From Rhizophagus sp. LPA8_4_AMF (taxonomy: Eukaryota > Glomeromycota > Glomeromycetes > Glomerales > Glomeraceae), in NCBI GenBank assembly GCA_021464525.1, contig JADRCO010000924.1, positions 1 to 24,603 of the forward strand: a stretch of 24,603 nt of DNA, given 5' to 3'. Below the pieces are notes generated by a model that was not told the DNA's origin, searched no databases, and saw only the letters and a list, made by a program, of their open reading frames with translations. How positions within the stretch are numbered: position 1 is the stretch's first letter; each line of letters opens with the position of its first letter. A program made the position numbers and the translations under genes. Positions 19,929 to 24,603 of the stretch are shown piece after piece.

Positions 19929-22465
19929 ATGGAAGGCGAACCGAAACCAGGAAAAGAAATAATAATACTGGAAGATCGTAGTCGGCTTTCGAACCTAACA
20001 AATTTGTTTCATCGTGAATATGCAAACGAGGTAAAAAATATAACAAAAAAAAGTATTATATACTCTTCTTTAAGCATTTTTATTATAGGGCTTGGAAACA
20101 CCAGCTACAACTCATCCACAAGAGTTCTTTTCGCAATCGAATAACAATATTGACAATGTAGCTCATTGCGGCTTATCAACTCCAGCGATTACTGATAGGT
20201 GAATAAACAAATTAATTTAATTAGCATTTAATTTAATTAATACCTTAAAATAATTAATGATTAATTTAATCACGCTTTGCTAAGATTGCAGAAACATGGT
20301 TCAATTATAAGGCGACGGAGAAGAACGATAACTACTGCACGTAATCTTGGTAATTGGTTATCATTTGTAATTTTTTTTTCTAATCTTAGATTGTAAAATA
20401 GTATTAACATTATTAAGTTCGATCCTGAGCAGGTCCACCACAAAGAGTAAAAAAGATACAAGAAGAACCAGTTCAAGAAGAAGAAGAACCAAACGATTTT
20501 GGTGCTGAACTTAGTCGTTGGAAATTTTCAGGTAATACTTCTGTTGTGAAATATTATTTTCTACATAGTGTTATTTTACTAAAGTCTCATTCTTTATATA
20601 AAATGCTTAGATAGTAAAGAGCATGATTTGTTATTGGAGGCAGATAGACAATATACACATCTAAAGCCTAAAAGATCAGTTAATGAGATTAAACCAGATT
20701 ATAATCTGTTAAAGCATCCATTAAAAGTTGGCCACCAAGAAATTGAATTACAAGGTGGCGTATTTCACTGTCAGGGTGAAACCGTGAAAGTCCATTCACC
20801 ACCCAAAGTGACTGAATCAGAGCTTCTACCTACAAATTCTAACGCAATCATAACTGAACAGACACAAAATGGAAAAGCGTATAAAGATATTATAATGGTA
20901 AATACTTCTTATGAAAAACATTTTTTTTGTTTTTAATGTGATTAACTTTTAAGCTTTATTAATAGCTTAATGGAAAATCATATAAGCGTCACGCATTACT
21001 TGGTCGTGGAGGTAGTAGTAAAGTTTATAAAGTGACAAATTCAAATGGTCAAGTTTACGCCATAAAAAAAGTCACTTTTGACAGGGTTGATGATAATGTA
21101 TTGTCTAGTTACATAAATGAAGTATCCTTATTAAAACGTTTATCTGGAAGAGACGGCATAATAAATTTGTATGATGCTGAAATAAACAAAGAAAAGGGAT
21201 ATTTATTAATGGTTGGATTGATTTTCATTTCATTAATCTACTTATAATTTAGAGATAAATTTTCATTTCTTTTTATTATTTCTTTTATTTAAGTTATTAG
21301 AATGTGGAGAACAAGATTTTGCCCACTATTTATATTCACAAAATGGGAAACCAATAAATTTAAACGTTATCCGATTTTATTGGGAGCAGGTAAAAATTAT
21401 ATTTAATATTATTATTAATATTAAATTGATAAGATTCATCGAAAAAACAAAGTATTTACTTTCATTTTCAATTATTAGATGTTAAAGGCTGTATACGCGA
21501 TACAACTAGAAAAAATCGTGCATACTGATTTAAAACCGGCAAACTTCATAATAATAAATGGGAAATTAAAACTAATTGATTTTGGTATTGCAAAAACTAT
21601 ACCAAATGACACAACTAATATTCACAGAGACCAGCATGTATGAAATTTCTTTATAAACCGGAAAATGGTTGCTTTACTTATTTACTATTTTTTTTTATTG
21701 ACATTCACAATATCTTTAGGTAGGCACTATCAATTACATGTCACCGGAAGCACTCAACGACACAAGTGATCAAGAAACAAACAAAAGTGGAAAGAAATGT
21801 CTAAAGGTAAATTAATTTTATTTATGTGGGTTAATGTTACGCGCGTAATTCATAATATTTCGTAACATATATAGCAAGGTCGGCCAAGCGATGTTTGGTC
21901 ACTTGGATGCATTCTTTATCAGATGGTTTATGGTCATACTCCATTCTCTCATTTAAATATGTCCAAAAAGTACAAGGCTATACTTGATGAAAATTATATT
22001 ATTTCATTTCCAATCACAACAAATAATCAAAGTGACAATATAGTGGATGAAAATTTGATTCGTATCATGAAAGGATGCCTCGAGAGAAATCAAAAGACAC
22101 GTTTAACTTTACCCCAATTATTAACTGACCCTTTTCTAAAACAATCGCAGGAGCCATGTAAGTGTTGTGTTGTTTTGATACATTTTTATTAGAGCTAATT
22201 AATTTGATTTATCTTTTAGTGGTATTGCCGATACTTGATAATTTGTTGCATGAAGTAATAAAATACAAAGATGGTAACATCATAAAGTATAACGAACACG
22301 CAAAAATTACAAACATTGCCAAGGTTAGAACTTCATTGTAGGTTTCGTATGTCTTTCTTAAAACAATAAAACGACTACCTTTTATTAACGATATTTAATT
22401 ATTAGGCAATATTTACGCAATTAAAAAATAAAGAACCCATAAATAGTGATAAGTGGGAACTTTGA
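19929..22465 (+). CDS. MPS1: Mps1/TTK-type dual-specificity checkpoint kinase
   Basis: Twelve exons: 19929-20030, 20089-20198, 20285-20349, 20433-20531, 20611-20897, 20966-21211, 21294-21389, 21479-21637, 21720-21806, 21875-22157, 22220-22323, 22406-22465. Introns are 58-89 nt and all junctions keep frame, encoding 565 aa. The kinase domain starts near 227: glycine loop GRGGSSKV (234-241), Lys255 in [14 protein letters not shown] with catalytic Asp352, DFG 369-371, activation and P+1 loop [20 protein letters not shown] (379-399), DVW at 423-425. HTD in place of HRD, and NDTTN followed by VGTxNYMSPEA, are family hallmarks (HSD in human TTK). Mps1 phosphorylates Knl1/Mad1 at kinetochores for the spindle checkpoint and, in yeast, acts in spindle pole duplication. 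The N-terminal 221 residues are short and show no obvious TPR repeats. Introns at 21212 and 22324 use GTT donors. Confidence 0.95.
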
Positions 22466-22620
22466 TGATAACATATTTGCATAGAAAAAAGTTGTACATT
22501 AGAAATAATAATTCGAAACTTAAATTTTGTATACATAATTTTCTTTTATGATTCAGTTTAATTAAATATATATTAAGCATAATAAATAGTTTATGAAATC
22601 GTTAATTTATTCAGACAACT
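22466..22620. other. Convergent 3-prime spacer, MPS1 and lipase
   Basis: The two stop codons are only 155 bp apart on opposite strands, so the transcripts probably overlap at their 3-prime ends. AT-rich, with an AATAAA-type signal at about 22581 for the plus strand. No gene. Confidence 0.6.
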
Positions 22621-24351
22621 TTAAAATTCATGATTATTTAATAAATGGTCAATGACTTGCCAACCAGCTGCATTTACCCACTTCCTACGTACAATTACAT
22701 GAGTATGAGCTTCGCCTTCAAGACTGACAAGTACTTTGCGCCATGTCATATCTTTATGCCACAATCTAGCCATCTGTTCTTCAATAAATAAATCTTCATC
22801 CACTTCTTCATCGGAAGCGATAGGAGGTATGTCATTAGGAGTATATAATTTATCATGAAGAATAGGAGATTTATCAGAAAAAGATCTGGTAAGATATTCC
22901 TTTGTAGTTGCTGGAGGATTTATGGCATTTAACAAATGCTTTAAATGATCAATTATAGTAATATTATATTGATTTTTAATAAAACCTTCATCATTGTGAC
23001 TAATAAAAAAAAGAGAAGAAGTCCTAAGAGACACAGTTGCATCATTGGAAGTATTAGCATATAAAGTACGATTTTTAAATAATTTTAATGCTATATGAGA
23101 AGAAGAATTTGGACGTGATAAAGATAATAATAAAGGTTCTTCATTAAATGAATCAGCAGTGGGGGGATCTTGTTCTTTTAAAACACCTGATGCAGAATGT
23201 TGTTCAACTTTTGATCTTGGAACTAACGCTAAATCTTTACCAGTTTGACCTAACGCACCCCATTCCATACCAATTTTAATATACCAAGCTAAATCTGTTG
23301 AACCGAGTAATGGTGATGCTATTGCTATATAATGTACAGGTTCAACATCTTTAAAAAATACTCCATTGGTTACACTATATAAATAACCTATAAGAAAAAT
23401 ATTAATCAAACCTCCTAATGAATGTCCTATAAATGATATTTGTGATATTAAAGGTCCTTTAGCAACATCTTCGGAAACAGAAGAACTTGTGGAATTAGAG
23501 GAAATCCAAGGCCATCCAATATATTTTAAAATACTTTCAGCTAACCTTTTGCCACATTTTTCAATTCCGTCTTCGGTAACGGAATGATTAACATCAGACA
23601 TATAAACAACGACTTTATGTTCTAATTTATGTTTACACTTTTCTTCAATAACTTCCCTTAAATATAATTCATCTAGCATGGATCCGTGTATCCCGTGAGT
23701 CAATACAACAAGATGAACTGATCTTTTTGTATCTTCAATTTCTCTATTAACATTATTTATAGTAGTAAGATCTGGTAAATAAAATACATCTTTTGGTTTA
23801 AAATATCCATAGGTTATTGTAGGTGAAAATATCTCGATTAAAGTAAAATCGTCTTTATACGTATTTTTGATATTTGCAATTTTAACTTCATCTGCAACAA
23901 GTGCTCCATCACCTATCACGGAAAGTAATGATATTTCATATTGTACTCTATTACAAGTAAATATTATATCACTTAAAATTTCAATAGTCCAATCTCCAAT
24001 CCACTCTTCTCTTTCGTTGGGTATACTTAATGATATTTTCCAAGTTTCTCCACATTTTATTCCAGCTTTAATATGTGGCACAATTAATTCAGTTGGTTGT
24101 TTGGGAATATTAAAACAACTACTAGTTTCAATACAAGTTGCTGAAATATTATATGGTCCTGCTAGTATTGCTCCTCTATATAAAAATGGTGTGGTATTCG
24201 TTACTTTTAACACCAAGATATTTGGAGGCCATGCCGTACTTTTCCTCAGTTTTCTTGGATCAAAATATATTCTATACCTTGTTATTTCTCCTACTGTCAA
24301 TTCTGATTTCGCTTTCCATAATTTTACTAATTTAGTAGAATTCGTGGACAT
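22621..24351 (-). CDS. Rog1-like putative lipase (DUF676, alpha/beta hydrolase)
   Basis: A single open exon of 576 codons on the minus strand, ATG at 24351. Residues about 1-180 form a beta-rich N-terminal region typical of the family (GEITRYRIYFDP, GETWKISLSI). The hydrolase core starts with VVLTHGIHGSMLDE (215-228), containing the HG oxyanion region. The nucleophile elbow is GHSLGG (309-314, Ser311), followed by IASPLLGSTDLAW. A likely catalytic Asp is at 437 (NTSNDATVSLRTSSL) and a likely His at 549 (GEAHTHVIVRRKW). The C-terminus VNAAGWQVIDHL is family-like, so the protein looks complete. Yeast relatives Rog1 and Lpl1 act on monoacylglycerol and phospholipids at membranes and lipid droplets. 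Which substrate applies here is unknown. It is the only intronless gene among six. Two E-boxes lie 129-233 bp upstream. Confidence 0.92.
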   Translation of the reverse strand: MSTNSTKLVKLWKAKSELTVGEITRYRIYFDPRKLRKSTAWPPNILVLKVTNTTPFLYRGAILAGPYNISATCIETSSCFNIPKQPTELIVPHIKAGIKCGETWKISLSIPNEREEWIGDWTIEILSDIIFTCNRVQYEISLLSVIGDGALVADEVKIANIKNTYKDDFTLIEIFSPTITYGYFKPKDVFYLPDLTTINNVNREIEDTKRSVHLVVLTHGIHGSMLDELYLREVIEEKCKHKLEHKVVVYMSDVNHSVTEDGIEKCGKRLAESILKYIGWPWISSNSTSSSVSEDVAKGPLISQISFIGHSLGGLINIFLIGYLYSVTNGVFFKDVEPVHYIAIASPLLGSTDLAWYIKIGMEWGALGQTGKDLALVPRSKVEQHSASGVLKEQDPPTADSFNEEPLLLSLSRPNSSSHIALKLFKNRTLYANTSNDATVSLRTSSLFFISHNDEGFIKNQYNITIIDHLKHLLNAINPPATTKEYLTRSFSDKSPILHDKLYTPNDIPPIASDEEVDEDLFIEEQMARLWHKDMTWRKVLVSLEGEAHTHVIVRRKWVNAAGWQVIDHLLNNHEF

Positions 24352-24479
24352 TTGTTTTATAAAAATAAATTCACAAAAAAATTCACATTTTTTATTTTAT
24401 ATCAAACTGACTACACAACTATTACATAATTTTTTCTGATTTAGTATTAAAAGGGTTAGCGCTAGTATAACCTTTTTTG

Positions 24480-24487
24480 TCATGTGA
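24480..24487. promoter_or_regulatory. E-box variant TCATGTGA upstream of lipase
   Basis: Read on the lipase strand it is TCACATGA, 129 bp before the ATG. A CRE-like TGACGTAA follows at 24491-24498. TCACRTGA is a known bHLH target (Cbf1/Ino2-Ino4-like contexts include CATGTGA). A lipid enzyme under a bHLH factor would be plausible, but this is inference. Confidence 0.4.
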
Positions 24488-24576
24488 AGTTGACGTAAAT
24501 CATATGTATTTATCGTAGTATAGAAAACAGATGCTATTTTTTTCCTATTATGGAGGATGTCTAAAGCAGGGGCAAA

Positions 24577-24584
24577 TCACGTGA
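24577..24584. promoter_or_regulatory. Palindromic E-box TCACGTGA upstream of lipase
   Basis: A perfect palindrome 226 bp before the lipase ATG, with the same ATCACGTGAC ten-mer as at 673-682. Together with the variant at 24480 it forms a pair about 97 bp apart. It may also serve a gene to the right of the window. Confidence 0.4.
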
Positions 24585-24603
24585 CTTCGAAAAAAATTGT
24601 TTT

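Noticed and set aside
23867-24439. 190-codon plus-strand open frame
   Set aside because: It is antisense to the lipase coding region, which has family motifs along its full length.
1-24603. Search for CRISPR arrays, bacterial operons, phage or viral genes
   Set aside because: No evenly spaced palindromic repeats with unique spacers were seen, and the genes are intron-containing eukaryotic ones.

Overview
The window is a strongly AT-rich piece of a eukaryotic nuclear genome, most likely from an early-diverging fungus. An arbuscular mycorrhizal fungus of the Rhizophagus type is my best guess. The guess rests on very AT-rich spacers full of A/T homopolymers and TA repeats, genes split by many short GT-AG introns (58 to 113 nt), universal-code reading, and gene families with fungal-type architectures. 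The species itself cannot be proved from the sequence.

The left third (1 to about 8,400) is repeat-rich and gene-poor. It holds a 9-bp minisatellite, TA repeats, an adjacent pair of diverged roughly 260 to 285-bp direct repeats (4553-5095), two different short inverted-repeat elements with TA at their ends (5166-5362 and 5755-5913, probably Tc1/mariner/pogo-type MITEs), and a few short open frames that look like broken or spurious coding pieces. I found no convincing gene here.

The right two thirds hold six genes whose exon structures I could assemble by hand so that every junction keeps frame: a SAM-PH protein (minus, 8417-9952, 3 exons, 458 aa); a DDT-WHIM chromatin protein of the ISWI-accessory type (plus, 11206-13819, 3 exons, 818 aa); a LIM-domain-binding (LDB/SEUSS-like) transcriptional co-regulator (plus, 14991-16833, 8 exons, 420 aa); Pescadillo/Nop7 (minus, 17302-19709, 6 exons, 679 aa); an Mps1/TTK-type kinase (plus, 19929-22465, 12 exons, 565 aa); and an intronless Rog1-like DUF676 lipase (minus, 22621-24351, 576 aa).

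The genes do not form a pathway cluster. The most suggestive piece of organisation is the 219-bp divergent promoter between Pescadillo (ribosome biogenesis, growth) and Mps1 (spindle checkpoint, division). It carries a PAC/RRPE-like pair on the Pescadillo side and MCB/MBF-like GCGCGT and ACGCGT sites on the Mps1 side. A palindromic E-box, TCACRTGA, recurs seven times across the window, including twice upstream of the lipase. I see no CRISPR array, tRNA, rRNA or clear autonomous transposon, and no evidence of a wholly new multi-gene system.
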